15,158 nucleotides of DNA from an uncultured Sphingorhabdus sp. (GTDB lineage Bacteria; Pseudomonadota; Alphaproteobacteria; Sphingomonadales; Sphingomonadaceae). The DNA is taken from contig CALMYW010000187.1 of NCBI GenBank assembly GCA_937873665.1, forward strand, positions 1 to 15,158. The letters run 5' to 3'. Below, piece by piece: positions 1 to 6,681 of this stretch. Each line of letters starts with the position of its first letter. Position 1 is the stretch's first letter. The notes below the pieces were generated by a model. That model did not search any database. It worked only from the letters and a program-made list of their open reading frames with translations, and was not told the origin of the DNA. Position numbers and translations under genes: made by a program.

Positions 1-532
1 TCCGCGCGACGGTCCAATCAGGATGACAGCGTTCCACCAACCTGATGATGTCGCCCGCAGCGACCATTCCCGGCTCGATCACCCGGTAGTACCAACCGCA
101 GCGTCCGGTTTTGACCACGCGATCGACCATCGCCGGATCGCCGAAACGGTGGCCCAGTTTCCAGCAGGGCTGGCGACCCTGACTGATTTCGACCAGAGCC
201 GTGCCCATACGGAAGCGGTCGCCGATACAGACAGTTTCCTCGCGCCACCCCAGCGTCGATATGTTTTCCCCGAATGCGCCCGGCTCGCTGAAGGCCGCCG
301 TCAGTCCCGGCCGTTCGGCGATCCATGCCGGGTAATGATCGATGGCATAGTGATGGACCGCCTTGTCCACGCCGCCATGGTGGACAAGGTCGGCCTGCTC
401 GTCCCCCTCGAGGCCAAGCAAGGTGACTTCCACCCGGTCGGTGCGGATCGCTTTGGCATAACCGCTCGGCTCGCCCATGGGGCCAAATGGCGCGACTCGC
501 CCCGACAGCACCCCCCTGATCCTTGTTTCCAT
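1..532 (-). CDS. yiiM: MOSC-domain protein, YiiM-like (partial, C-terminus outside window)
   Basis: The minus-strand reading frame opens at ATG 530-532 and stays open to the left edge, giving 177 residues. E. coli YiiM has about 224, so roughly 45 are missing. Landmarks of the family are visible: LGLEGDEQA (about 39-47), HHGGVDKAVHHY (51-62), FGENIS (87-92), and the conserved MOSC cysteine in RQPCWKL (C123). MOSC proteins bind molybdenum cofactor. E. coli YiiM takes part in Moco-dependent reduction of N-hydroxylated bases such as 6-N-hydroxylaminopurine, with CysJ as electron donor. A cytosolic location is expected because no signal peptide is visible. The start has a purine-rich ribosome site (AGGACAAGG) and lies 26 nt after the stop of the dioxygenase gene, so the two are probably cotranscribed. 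Family assignment is firm; the substrate is inferred from E. coli. Confidence 0.87.
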   Translation of the reverse strand, partial: METRIRGVLSGRVAPFGPMGEPSGYAKAIRTDRVEVTLLGLEGDEQADLVHHGGVDKAVHHYAIDHYPAWIAERPGLTAAFSEPGAFGENISTLGWREETVCIGDRFRMGTALVEISQGRQPCWKLGHRFGDPAMVDRVVKTGRCGWYYRVIEPGMVAAGDIIRLVERCHPDWTVAR

Positions 533-558
533 GCTGCCTTGTCCTTTCCCGGCACCGC

Positions 559-1263
559 TTAGACGAAGCGGAACGTAAGCACGAGCACGTCCCGGTGTGC
601 CTCGCGCCCGGGGAGCAGGCTGGAAATCGGCGTCACCCCATGCCGCACCCGCCGATCATCGATGAACACCGCATCCAGCGGATTGGTGAGCGTGAATTCG
701 GTCATATCCTTTTCGCCATCAATCGCGATACGGGTCGATCCGGCTTCCACATTGTAGCGCTCGATCAGGAATACACCGACCCGATCGACACCGTCCCGGT
801 GCATGCCTTCGGGCGTGGGGTACCCGGGAGTCTCTCCCGCCTCGATCCGGAACTGATGAACCTCGATCTCGCAAGGTACGTCCGCCAGCGCAAAAACGTC
901 GCGGCACAACGCAAGCAAGGTACGAAAGGTTTCGCTGCCGAGCACCTCGGGCTGCACTTGCGCGAACCAGCGCTCGATCCCGCCGTTGAGCGAGTTGTAG
1001 TCGCGGCTCTGGTAATGCGGACGTGGCGGCAAGGTGCGAACTTCACCATCGGTCAGCGCCAGAACGGCATGACGCCTGCGCCGGTAACGCCCGCCATCTG
1101 CCATGTAGCGATCATCACCCAGCGCGGACCAGCTTCTGCCGAAAGCATCCCATTCGGGCCCGTGCACGATCCCGGTCAGCGCACGCACCTGCCTCCCTGA
1201 AAGCGCGGCCCAGCCCTGGCTGGCGATCATGGCGCCAATGCGTCCGGGTTCCTCATTCGCCAT
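559..1263 (-). CDS. 2OG-Fe(II) dioxygenase family protein (PF10014 / BsmA-IDO type)
   Basis: The product is 234 aa, close to the size of Bacillus isoleucine 4-hydroxylase and E. coli BsmA-like proteins. The iron facial triad is visible: HRD at H155 and D157 in the segment PEGMHRDGVD, and the distal histidine H208 in VRHGVTPI. R224 in HRDVLVLTF is the likely 2-oxoglutarate-binding arginine. Known members hydroxylate or sulfoxidise free amino acids such as Ile, Leu, Met and Thr. The substrate here cannot be read from sequence, although neighbouring sulfur and thiol genes make a sulfur amino acid conceivable. The start ATG at 1261-1263 is 6 nt after the redoxin stop, and its AGGA ribosome site lies within or just after that gene's end. 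The two are probably translationally coupled. No signal peptide is present. Confidence 0.85.
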   Translation of the reverse strand: MANEEPGRIGAMIASQGWAALSGRQVRALTGIVHGPEWDAFGRSWSALGDDRYMADGGRYRRRRHAVLALTDGEVRTLPPRPHYQSRDYNSLNGGIERWFAQVQPEVLGSETFRTLLALCRDVFALADVPCEIEVHQFRIEAGETPGYPTPEGMHRDGVDRVGVFLIERYNVEAGSTRIAIDGEKDMTEFTLTNPLDAVFIDDRRVRHGVTPISSLLPGREAHRDVLVLTFRFV

Positions 1264-1269
1264 GTCCTG

Positions 1270-1806
1270 TCAGCTGCAATCGCCTCCTGCCCGGCAGGTC
1301 TCGCCATACGGCTGCTGCCCATCGCTGCTGGCCACAACCTCTGCGCCTTCGGCCAGCAGCATCGCGATCCGCGCGCCAAGCGCAAGATCCGGCTCGTGCC
1401 CGAAACTGCTGTGCCGCAGGCGTCCCTGCCGGTCGATCAGGACCAGCGACGGCGTGCCGCGCAAGTTGTAGCGCTGCATGGTGATCGGCATCCCAGCCGG
1501 ATCGTCATGGGCATCGAAGCCGACAGGAAACCCGATCCGGTATTCGTGGAGGAACGCTTCGAGCGCTACCGGCATCATCGCCGCGTGATGCTCGAACACC
1601 GTGTGCAGGGCGACGACCGCGACATCCTCTCGGGCGAAAGTCTGTTCCACCCGCTGCAATTGCGGCAGGCCATTCGCGACGCAGCCCGGGCACAGCATCT
1701 GGAACGTGCCCAGCACGACAATCCGGCCGCGCAAGTCCGCAAGCGTCAGCGGCGGGCTGTTGAACCACTGGCTGGTCACCCATTCGGGGGCGAGTTGATC
1801 GAGCAT
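1270..1806 (-). CDS. Redoxin / AhpC-TSA-type thioredoxin-fold protein with CPGC motif
   Basis: This 178-aa protein has a TlpA/redoxin-like thioredoxin fold. The active-site motif is CPGC (C39-C42) in TFQMLCPGCVANGLPQL, and the cis-proline is in RGTPSLVLIDRQG (P119). A peroxiredoxin-type TxxC site is absent, so a thiol-disulfide oxidoreductase role is more likely than a peroxidase role. No N-terminal signal or membrane anchor is seen, which suggests a cytosolic protein, unlike classical TlpA or ResA. Two extra cysteines (C171, C177) sit in a short C-terminal tail and could be a secondary redox or metal pair. The ribosome site is weak (GAAGAG). A strong inverted repeat lies just upstream at 1826-1856. 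The genes for the dioxygenase and the MOSC protein follow closely, so all three probably form one transcript. Confidence 0.82.
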   Translation of the reverse strand: MLDQLAPEWVTSQWFNSPPLTLADLRGRIVVLGTFQMLCPGCVANGLPQLQRVEQTFAREDVAVVALHTVFEHHAAMMPVALEAFLHEYRIGFPVGFDAHDDPAGMPITMQRYNLRGTPSLVLIDRQGRLRHSSFGHEPDLALGARIAMLLAEGAEVVASSDGQQPYGETCRAGGDCS

Positions 1807-1825
1807 CAGTCGTGTCTCTTCAAAG

Positions 1826-1856
1826 GGGCGGGCTCCGTCAGCACGAAAGCCCGCCC
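1826..1856 (-). terminator. GC-rich hairpin between the 81-aa thioredoxin-like gene and the redoxin gene
   Basis: Perfect 9-bp arms, GGGCGGGCT at 1826-1834 and AGCCCGCCC at 1848-1856, enclose a 13-nt loop. On the transcribed (minus) strand the right arm is followed by CTTTG, only a short U run. This could be a weak intrinsic terminator or attenuator after the 81-aa gene, or an mRNA processing or stabilising hairpin in an operon that continues into the redoxin gene. The inverted repeat is seen directly; its role is inferred. Confidence 0.5.
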
Positions 1857-1873
1857 GGTCTGGTCAGGTGCGA

Positions 1874-2119
1874 TCAGCCCACGCCCTTCACTGCCGCCAT
1901 CGACGCACCGAAGTTGATGTGGAAGGGCTGGCCGTCGATCACATAGGCTGGGACCGACTGAACCCCGGCAGCTTCCGCCTCGGCAATCCGGTCCGGGGCC
2001 GTGTTGAAATCCACGATCTCGACATCATAACGCGCCGGATCGAGCGCCTGGCCCAGCGCCTGTTCAACCGATACGCACACGCTGCATCCGGCGTGATAGA
2101 AGGTTGCCTTGGGCTTCAT
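1874..2119 (-). CDS. Small thioredoxin/glutaredoxin-fold protein with CSVC motif
   Basis: The product is an 81-aa single-domain thioredoxin fold. The N-terminal strand is followed by HAGCSVCVSVE (redox pair C12-C15). VQSVPAYVIDGQPFHINFG contains the cis-proline P57 and the following beta-hairpin. Size and pattern match small thioredoxin-family or glutaredoxin-like proteins that reduce a dedicated partner. It lacks the GSH-site features of a classical CPYC glutaredoxin. The start ATG (2117-2119) is preceded by AGGAG at good spacing. That ribosome site lies inside the palindrome TAGGAGTCCTA, also found before the neighbouring MarR gene, so the gene is probably controlled by that regulator. It sits 77 nt downstream of the MarR gene. 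Confidence 0.83.
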   Translation of the reverse strand: MKPKATFYHAGCSVCVSVEQALGQALDPARYDVEIVDFNTAPDRIAEAEAAGVQSVPAYVIDGQPFHINFGASMAAVKGVG

Positions 2120-2121
2120 GA

Positions 2122-2132
2122 TAGGACTCCTA
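2122..2132 (-). promoter_or_regulatory. Palindromic operator candidate before the 81-aa thioredoxin-like gene
   Basis: TAGGACTCCTA on the plus strand is a perfect 5-bp inverted repeat around one central base, followed by ATATT. An equivalent TAGGAGTCCTA-ATATT occurs at 2763-2777, before the MarR gene. On the coding strand the palindrome contains the AGGAG ribosome site, and the AT-rich TAGAATATT immediately upstream could be a -10 element. A bound repressor would therefore cover the transcription start and the Shine-Dalgarno site. Confidence 0.6.
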
Positions 2133-2140
2133 ATATTCTA

Positions 2141-2162
2141 GGGCGCAAAAGACGCTGCGCCC
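2141..2162 (-). other. 7-bp perfect hairpin in the MarR / thioredoxin-like intergenic space
   Basis: GGGCGCA (2141-2147) and TGCGCCC (2156-2162) form perfect arms around an 8-nt loop. The hairpin lies 34 nt after the MarR stop and about 20 nt before the next start. On the minus strand it is followed by TAGAATATT rather than a U run, so a true intrinsic terminator is doubtful. It could separate the two transcription units or act as an additional binding site. Confidence 0.4.
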
Positions 2163-2196
2163 GACGCGTGCCCTCACCCCGAGGGAATGGTCAGCA

Positions 2197-2760
2197 TCAG
2201 CCCGTCGCTTCGTGCTCCGGGCAGTTCACCCTGAGGTCGGCGGGCTGGAGCGGCTGATTGACCAAACTGCAAAAATGTCCGCCTGCCCCGTCAGCTTCGG
2301 ACACAAAATAGCGGCAAGTCACGCACAGACGCTGAGGTGCGATCCGACCGGCCTGCTGCAAGCGGACGATAGTGCTGATGACGATGCCGTGCAGCGTGCC
2401 CGCATCCGCGTCGGACAACATATCGACGACGGCATCGAAGCCATCGGGCATCTGTCCCAGCATCGCGCGGCCTGCATCGGTCAACACCACGCGCACGGCG
2501 CGGGCATTGTCGGGATCAGGCAGGCGCCGGACCAGTTCCTTGGCGACCAGCACCGCGACCACGTCACTGGCGGTGGAAGGCCGCACACTGAGGTGGGCGG
2601 CCAGTTCGCCAAGCCGAAGCCCTGCCGGACGATCCGCCAGCAAGCGCAAGGTATCGCCCTGGGTGGGCGTCAGTCCGGCTGCTTCACCCGTAACCCAATC
2701 CCGCTGGCGAGCGAGAGCGGCAAGGCGACCAAGGCCGTAGGAGAGCTGTTCGCGACTCAT
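2197..2760 (-). CDS. MarR-family winged-helix regulator with four-cysteine C-terminal tail
   Basis: The product is 187 aa, longer than a typical MarR (about 140-150). Residues about 30-100 contain the winged helix: LTPTQGDTLRLL, then GELAAHLSVRPSTASDVVAVLVAKELVRR as recognition region, then a wing with RAVRVVLTDAGRAM. After the dimerisation helices there is an added tail with cysteines C146, C149, C164 and C180 (CVTC, HFC and NCPEHE), a spacing suited to a zinc or iron-sulfur site. The tail could make DNA binding respond to metal, oxygen or thiol state; this is inference. The palindrome TAGGAGTCCTA lies directly before the start (2763-2773), with a second copy before the downstream thioredoxin-like gene. 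Autoregulation and control of that gene are therefore likely. I do not recognise a named ortholog. Confidence 0.85.
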   Translation of the reverse strand: MSREQLSYGLGRLAALARQRDWVTGEAAGLTPTQGDTLRLLADRPAGLRLGELAAHLSVRPSTASDVVAVLVAKELVRRLPDPDNARAVRVVLTDAGRAMLGQMPDGFDAVVDMLSDADAGTLHGIVISTIVRLQQAGRIAPQRLCVTCRYFVSEADGAGGHFCSLVNQPLQPADLRVNCPEHEATG

Positions 2761-2762
2761 AG

Positions 2763-2773
2763 TAGGAGTCCTA
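2763..2773 (-). promoter_or_regulatory. Palindromic operator candidate before the MarR gene
   Basis: TAGGAGTCCTA is a perfect inverted repeat ending 3 nt upstream of the MarR start codon. On the coding strand, TAAAATATT precedes it as a possible -10 region. The site and its AT-rich flank match the site before the 81-aa thioredoxin-like gene, apart from the central base, which only reflects strand. This is typical placement for an autorepressor operator. Confidence 0.6.
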
Positions 2774-2843
2774 ATATTTTAAGCGAAGACGTCAACGTCG
2801 GAGTTTCACCACCCTGGAAATCCCTCACGGGCATGACCAGCGA

Positions 2844-3218
2844 TCAAACGCCCTTCCTCACTGTGCATCCCCGCCGGGCAAGATAGTCGCGCAGCACCCG
2901 CACATGGTTGTGGCGCTCGTCCCGTGCGGCATAGACCAGCGTGACATCCTGATCCTGCAATGTACCGCAGAGCCGCACCACCGGGGCGGGGTTCCCGTCC
3001 AGTTCCTCGAGATACAGATTGCCGAATTCGGCAAACCGCGCCGGATCGTGGCCGAACCACTTGCGCAACGCTGGCGAAGGGGCGATCTCCTTGATCCAGT
3101 CGTCGATTGCGGCCTCGCTGCGGCTGAGACCGCGCGGCCAGAGCCGGTCGACCAGGATGCGCTTCCCGTCGCTTTCCGCCGGCGGCGCGTAGACCCGCTT
3201 GATTGCCAGGTTTCCCAT
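2844..3218 (-). CDS. DUF488 family protein (YeaO-like)
   Basis: The 124-aa product has hallmark DUF488 segments: IKRVY at the N-terminus, RILVDRLWPRG (about 20-30), a WIKEIAPSPALRKWFGHDP block (about 41-59) and DVTLVYAARDERHNH (91-105). The family is widespread, cytosolic and of unproven biochemical function. The start at 3216-3218 is chosen because TGATG overlaps the stop of the upstream 98-aa gene by one nucleotide, a standard coupling arrangement. The longer reading frame to 3263 would run into that gene. It is followed by a gap of about 80 nt that contains the MarR promoter. Confidence 0.85.
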   Translation of the reverse strand: MGNLAIKRVYAPPAESDGKRILVDRLWPRGLSRSEAAIDDWIKEIAPSPALRKWFGHDPARFAEFGNLYLEELDGNPAPVVRLCGTLQDQDVTLVYAARDERHNHVRVLRDYLARRGCTVRKGV

Positions 3219-3514
3219 CACTCGCGGCCACCGGTCGAGCCGCCATGCCTGCGACCGATCCAAGCCGGCGGATCACTGGCCGGAAACGATTCGAGCGAAG
3301 CCTCGTCGATCGCATCGGACATGGCCTCGCTGGCCAGCAGACGGCGCACTTCGATGACGACGGCCGCCAGCAGATCAGGGCCATCGATACCGTCCGCGCG
3401 GTGATGCTGGATGGCACTTGTTACCAGGTCGTTGAGCGATTCGACGCTAGCGTCGTAATGCAGCCGAATTTCCGGCAGGATCAGCGCCGCAAGTTCGCTG
3501 CTGCGACAGGCCAT
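3218..3514 (-). CDS. Conserved hypothetical protein with ESFPASDPPAW motif
   Basis: The product is a soluble 98-aa protein. Residues about 7-65 look alpha-helical, with no membrane segment. The C-terminal part has the sequence DEASLESFPASDPPAW, which recurs in small uncharacterised alphaproteobacterial proteins. I do not know a function. The start has a clear ribosome site (AAGGAGAG) and lies 14 nt after the stop of the 76-aa membrane-protein gene. Its stop overlaps the DUF488 start (TGATG). The gene is clearly part of that operon segment. Confidence 0.75.
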   Translation of the reverse strand: MACRSSELAALILPEIRLHYDASVESLNDLVTSAIQHHRADGIDGPDLLAAVVIEVRRLLASEAMSDAIDEASLESFPASDPPAWIGRRHGGSTGGRE

Positions 3515-3528
3515 GTGAAGCTCTCCTT

Positions 3529-3759
3529 TCAGGCAAGATTGAACAGGGTCACCATCATCCCCAGTGCAAATCCGAAAACCATGACCATGACCCCGGCGAT
3601 GCGAAGGCCATAGGCTGTCGGATCCGCCTCACAGGTCTTGCCCGGCGCCGGCGACCACCCGAGCATTCTCCTCACGAACGATTGCCGGAAAGCCATGCTA
3701 AAGCCCAGGGCCACCAGCACCAGCCCGAAGAGGTCTACGATCACCACATGAGCCGACAT
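3529..3759 (-). CDS. Small two-helix membrane protein (unknown function)
   Basis: The start ATG at 3757-3759 is chosen for its ribosome site (GGGAGG, 7 nt upstream), giving 76 aa. A longer form starting with TTG at 3792 has its purine tract directly adjacent to the start, so it is less likely. Residues about 4-24 (VVIVDLFGLVLVALGFSMAF) and about 51-74 (YGLRIAGVMVMVFGFALG and on) are hydrophobic helices. They are separated by a basic loop with FVRRMLGW and a single cysteine. It is presumably an inner-membrane protein. It lies 37 nt after metB, so it may be the tail of the sulfur operon. Confidence 0.72.
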   Translation of the reverse strand: MSAHVVIVDLFGLVLVALGFSMAFRQSFVRRMLGWSPAPGKTCEADPTAYGLRIAGVMVMVFGFALGMMVTLFNLA

Positions 3760-3796
3760 GCCAACGCCTCCCTGTCCGTTACCGCTGCCCAACTCC

Positions 3797-4966
3797 TCAA
3801 ACCGCGCATGCGTCGAGCCCCCGTTCCAGCCCGGCGATCAGATCCTGCTCCGCCTCGATGCCGACCGAGAGGCGCAGAAGGCTGTCGCTGATCCCGGCAA
3901 GCGCCCGGGCCTCGACGCCCATGTCGGCGTGAGTCATCGTCGCCGGGTGGACCACCAGGCTTTCCACCCCGCCCAGCGATTCCGCGAGGGTAAAACAGTC
4001 CACGGCGGCGATGAACCGCTTCACCGCCTCAGTCCCTCCCGCCAGTTCGAAGCTCAGCATTGCGCCGAAGCCGCGCTGCTGGCGGCTGGCGATGGCATGG
4101 CCGGGATGAGAGGACAAACCAGGGTAGTGCACGATCGACACCGCCGAGTGATGCTCCAGATACTGCGCGACGGCCATCGCGTTAATCTGCTGGCGTTCCA
4201 TGCGGGGAAACAACGTGCGCAGGCCGCGCAAGGTCAGCCAGGCATCGAACGGCGCGCCGGTGCTGCCGACAACGTTGCCCCAGTGGCGCAGCGCCTCCAC
4301 TTCAACCGGGTCGGCGGCGACAACCGCGCCGCCGATCACGTCGGAATGCCCGTTGAGGTACTTGGTTGTGGAATGGACGACGTAGTCGGCACCCTGCGTC
4401 AGCGGCTGCTGGATTACTGGGGAGAGGAAGGTGTTATCGACGGCCACCTTGGCACCCACCTCGTGCGCAGCGGACGCCAACGCCGCGATATCAACCACCC
4501 GCATCAGCGGGTTGCTGGGCGTCTCGACCAACACCAGCCCGGGCCGGTCGCGCAGCGCCTCTGCAACGGCATCGGTATCTCCCTGGTCGACCAACCGTAG
4601 CGCGATCTGTCCCCGTTCGGCGCGGGCCTTGAGCAGACGGATGGTCCCGCCATAGCAATCGTGCGGAGCCAGCACTCCGTTGCCCGCCGAAAGCCGGCTG
4701 ACGAGAAGGTCGATCGCTGCCATTCCGCTGGACGTAATGACCGCCCCTGCCCCGCCCTCCAGCCGGGCGATCGCATCGGCCAGAAGGTCGCGCGTGGGGT
4801 TGCCAGCGCGACCATAGTCGTAGGCGCGCGGCTGATCGTATCCGGCAAATTCGTAGGTCGTGGAAAAATACAGCGGCGGAGATACCGCTCCGAACGCGGC
4901 ATCGCTGGCCACGCCATGCGCGGCGGCGATGGTTTCAGGGCGCGGTCGACTGTTGTTGTCAGTCAT
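3797..4966 (-). CDS. metB: Cystathionine gamma-synthase-type PLP enzyme (MetB)
   Basis: The 389-aa product belongs to the Cys/Met metabolism PLP family and is close in length and pattern to E. coli MetB (386 aa). Seen in order: YDYGRAGNPTRD (about 49-60), TSSGMAAIDL (78-87), APHDCYGG (100-107), VVDNTFLSPVIQ, the PLP-lysine region STTKYLNGHSDVIGG (K202), and ESLGGVESLVVHPATMTHA near the C-terminus. MetB joins an activated homoserine (usually O-succinylhomoserine) with cysteine to give cystathionine. Many relatives can use sulfide directly, which would fit its place after sulfite reductase. The chosen ATG overlaps the cysI end by 8 nt (ATGACTGA), so the two are coupled. An upstream in-frame ATG at 4999 would lie deeper inside cysI and is not preferred. 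Confidence 0.88.
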   Translation of the reverse strand: MTDNNSRPRPETIAAAHGVASDAAFGAVSPPLYFSTTYEFAGYDQPRAYDYGRAGNPTRDLLADAIARLEGGAGAVITSSGMAAIDLLVSRLSAGNGVLAPHDCYGGTIRLLKARAERGQIALRLVDQGDTDAVAEALRDRPGLVLVETPSNPLMRVVDIAALASAAHEVGAKVAVDNTFLSPVIQQPLTQGADYVVHSTTKYLNGHSDVIGGAVVAADPVEVEALRHWGNVVGSTGAPFDAWLTLRGLRTLFPRMERQQINAMAVAQYLEHHSAVSIVHYPGLSSHPGHAIASRQQRGFGAMLSFELAGGTEAVKRFIAAVDCFTLAESLGGVESLVVHPATMTHADMGVEARALAGISDSLLRLSVGIEAEQDLIAGLERGLDACAV

Positions 4967-6671
4967 TGAACAGGTGTCCTTCTGTGACCTCGCGCACAAT
5001 ACCGGCGCGGATTGTGAAATCGCCTAGCCGTTCACCCGGTTCGCGTTCGCGGGCATAGCGCCCCAGCACTTCGTCCAGCACCTCGAGGATCACCGCCTCG
5101 CCCACGTTCTCGCGGATCATCCGATTGAGCCGGTCCCCGTGAAATCCACCGCCGAGATAGAGATTGTACTTGCCGGGAGCCCGCCCGGTCAGCCCGATTT
5201 CGGCGATGTAGGGGCGCGAACAGCCGTTAGGGCAACCGCTCATGCGGATGGTGATCGGTTCTTCCGACAGTCCGTGTGCCGCAAGGATCGCCTCGATCCG
5301 GCCGAGTAGCGAAGGAAGGTAACGCTCGCTCTCCGCCATGGCCAGCCCGCAAGTCGGCAGGGCGACACAGGCAATGGCATTGCGCCGAAGCGTGGACGCC
5401 TCGCTCCCGTCGGGCCAGTGCTCGGCCAGCAGCGCTTCGATTGCCGCGCGATCCTCCGCCCACACCCCGGCGATGATGACGTTCTGGTTGGGAGTCATGC
5501 GGAAGGTGCCTCGATGAATGCGGGCGACATCACGAAAGGCATCGAGCAGCCGCGTATCGAGCCGGCCGTTCTCGACGAATATCGTGCGGTGGAACCGGCC
5601 GTCGGGGGTTTCCTGCCAGCCAAACGTATCGCCGTTCGAGGCGAACGAGAACCGTCGCGCTTCTTCGAAGGATGCGCCCATCACGCGCTCGATCTCGGCC
5701 TTGACCCAGTCCAGCCCCTTGTCGTCGATCGTGTACTTGAACCGGGCGCGCTGCCGGTCCTTGCGGTCGCCATAGTCACGCTGCACGGTCATCACTGCGT
5801 CGGCGCAGGCGATCACGCGGTCTTCAGGCACAAAGCCGATCAGGCTCGCCAGACGCGGATATGTTTCGGGTGCCTGGTCGGTCCGTCCCATGCCCCCGCC
5901 GATTACTACGTTGAAGCCTTCGAGCCCCCCTTCGCCGCCGATCGCGATGAACCCCAGATCCTGCGCATAGACGTCGATGTCGTTCGACGGCGGCAGAGCG
6001 AAGCCGATCTTGAACTTTCGCGGCATGTAGGTCCGGCCATAGAACAGCTCTTCCGGCGCGGACGAGGCAACGCGTTCATCACCGTACCAGATTTCGTGAT
6101 ATGCCCGCGTCTTCGGGATCACATGATCGCTAACCCGCTTGGCCAGGGCGGCTACTTCAGCATGAAAGCGCGATGCCTGCGGATCGACCGTGGACATCAC
6201 GCCGCGGCTGTCGTCGCCGCAAGCGGCGATCGTGTCGAGCAGGGTTTCGTGCAAGCCCTGGATAATCGGGCGCAAGCTGTCCTTCAGCACCCAGTGGAAC
6301 TGGAATGTCTGGCGGGTAGTGATGCGCAGCGTCTCTCCGCCATGCGCGCGGGCCAGCTCGTCCAGCTTCAGCCACTGCGCCGGGGTGCAGACCCCGCCCG
6401 GCAGGCGCACCCGGATCATGAACTGGTAGGCCGGTTCCAGCTTCTGGCGGCGGCGCTCGTCGCGCAAGTCCCGGTCGTCCTGCTGGTAGATGCCGTGAAA
6501 CTTCATCAGCTTCACGTCATCCGCCGATGGGACGGCCCCGGTGATGCGGTCGAGCAGGCCTTCGGCGATGGTCCCGCGCAAGTAGTCGCTGGCATCCTTC
6601 ATCCGCTCGTCGGCGCTTAGCCGGTCGAGCGCTTGCGAAATGTCGTGGCTGCGGTCGATGGTCTCGGTCAT
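4959..6671 (-). CDS. cysI: Assimilatory sulfite reductase, hemoprotein beta subunit
   Basis: The product is 570 aa, exactly the usual CysI length. It carries two ferredoxin-like half-domains and siroheme / [4Fe-4S] motifs. The cluster ligands are C435 and C441 (CVALPTC) and C480 and C484 (SGCPNGC), matching the E. coli positions with a one-residue offset. The basic siroheme- and sulfite-binding region includes TTRQTFQFHW. The enzyme reduces sulfite to sulfide with six electrons supplied by CysJ. The start ATG at 6669-6671 follows GAGGGG and is 10 nt after the cysJ stop. The longer open frame to 6767 lies inside cysJ and is rejected. Nothing in the sequence suggests inactivation. Confidence 0.95.
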   Translation of the reverse strand: MTETIDRSHDISQALDRLSADERMKDASDYLRGTIAEGLLDRITGAVPSADDVKLMKFHGIYQQDDRDLRDERRRQKLEPAYQFMIRVRLPGGVCTPAQWLKLDELARAHGGETLRITTRQTFQFHWVLKDSLRPIIQGLHETLLDTIAACGDDSRGVMSTVDPQASRFHAEVAALAKRVSDHVIPKTRAYHEIWYGDERVASSAPEELFYGRTYMPRKFKIGFALPPSNDIDVYAQDLGFIAIGGEGGLEGFNVVIGGGMGRTDQAPETYPRLASLIGFVPEDRVIACADAVMTVQRDYGDRKDRQRARFKYTIDDKGLDWVKAEIERVMGASFEEARRFSFASNGDTFGWQETPDGRFHRTIFVENGRLDTRLLDAFRDVARIHRGTFRMTPNQNVIIAGVWAEDRAAIEALLAEHWPDGSEASTLRRNAIACVALPTCGLAMAESERYLPSLLGRIEAILAAHGLSEEPITIRMSGCPNGCSRPYIAEIGLTGRAPGKYNLYLGGGFHGDRLNRMIRENVGEAVILEVLDEVLGRYAREREPGERLGDFTIRAGIVREVTEGHLFND

Positions 6672-6681
6672 GCTCGGCCCC

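Noticed and set aside
523..1200. A 225-codon plus-strand open frame opposite the dioxygenase
   Set aside because: The minus-strand protein has the HxD...H iron triad. The plus-strand translation has no domain.
2778..2800. TTGACG before the MarR gene as a -35 box
   Set aside because: The spacing to the TAAAAT sequence is only 8 nt, and the position 17 nt away has no -10 match.
3758..4600. A 280-codon plus-strand open frame opposite metB
   Set aside because: It is a shadow of the clearly coding MetB-type gene, with no family features and no ribosome site.
5418..6620. A 400-codon open frame on the plus strand opposite cysI
   Set aside because: It is antisense to a full-length CysI with all cluster ligands. 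The protein has no recognisable domain, and such shadows are common in high-GC DNA.
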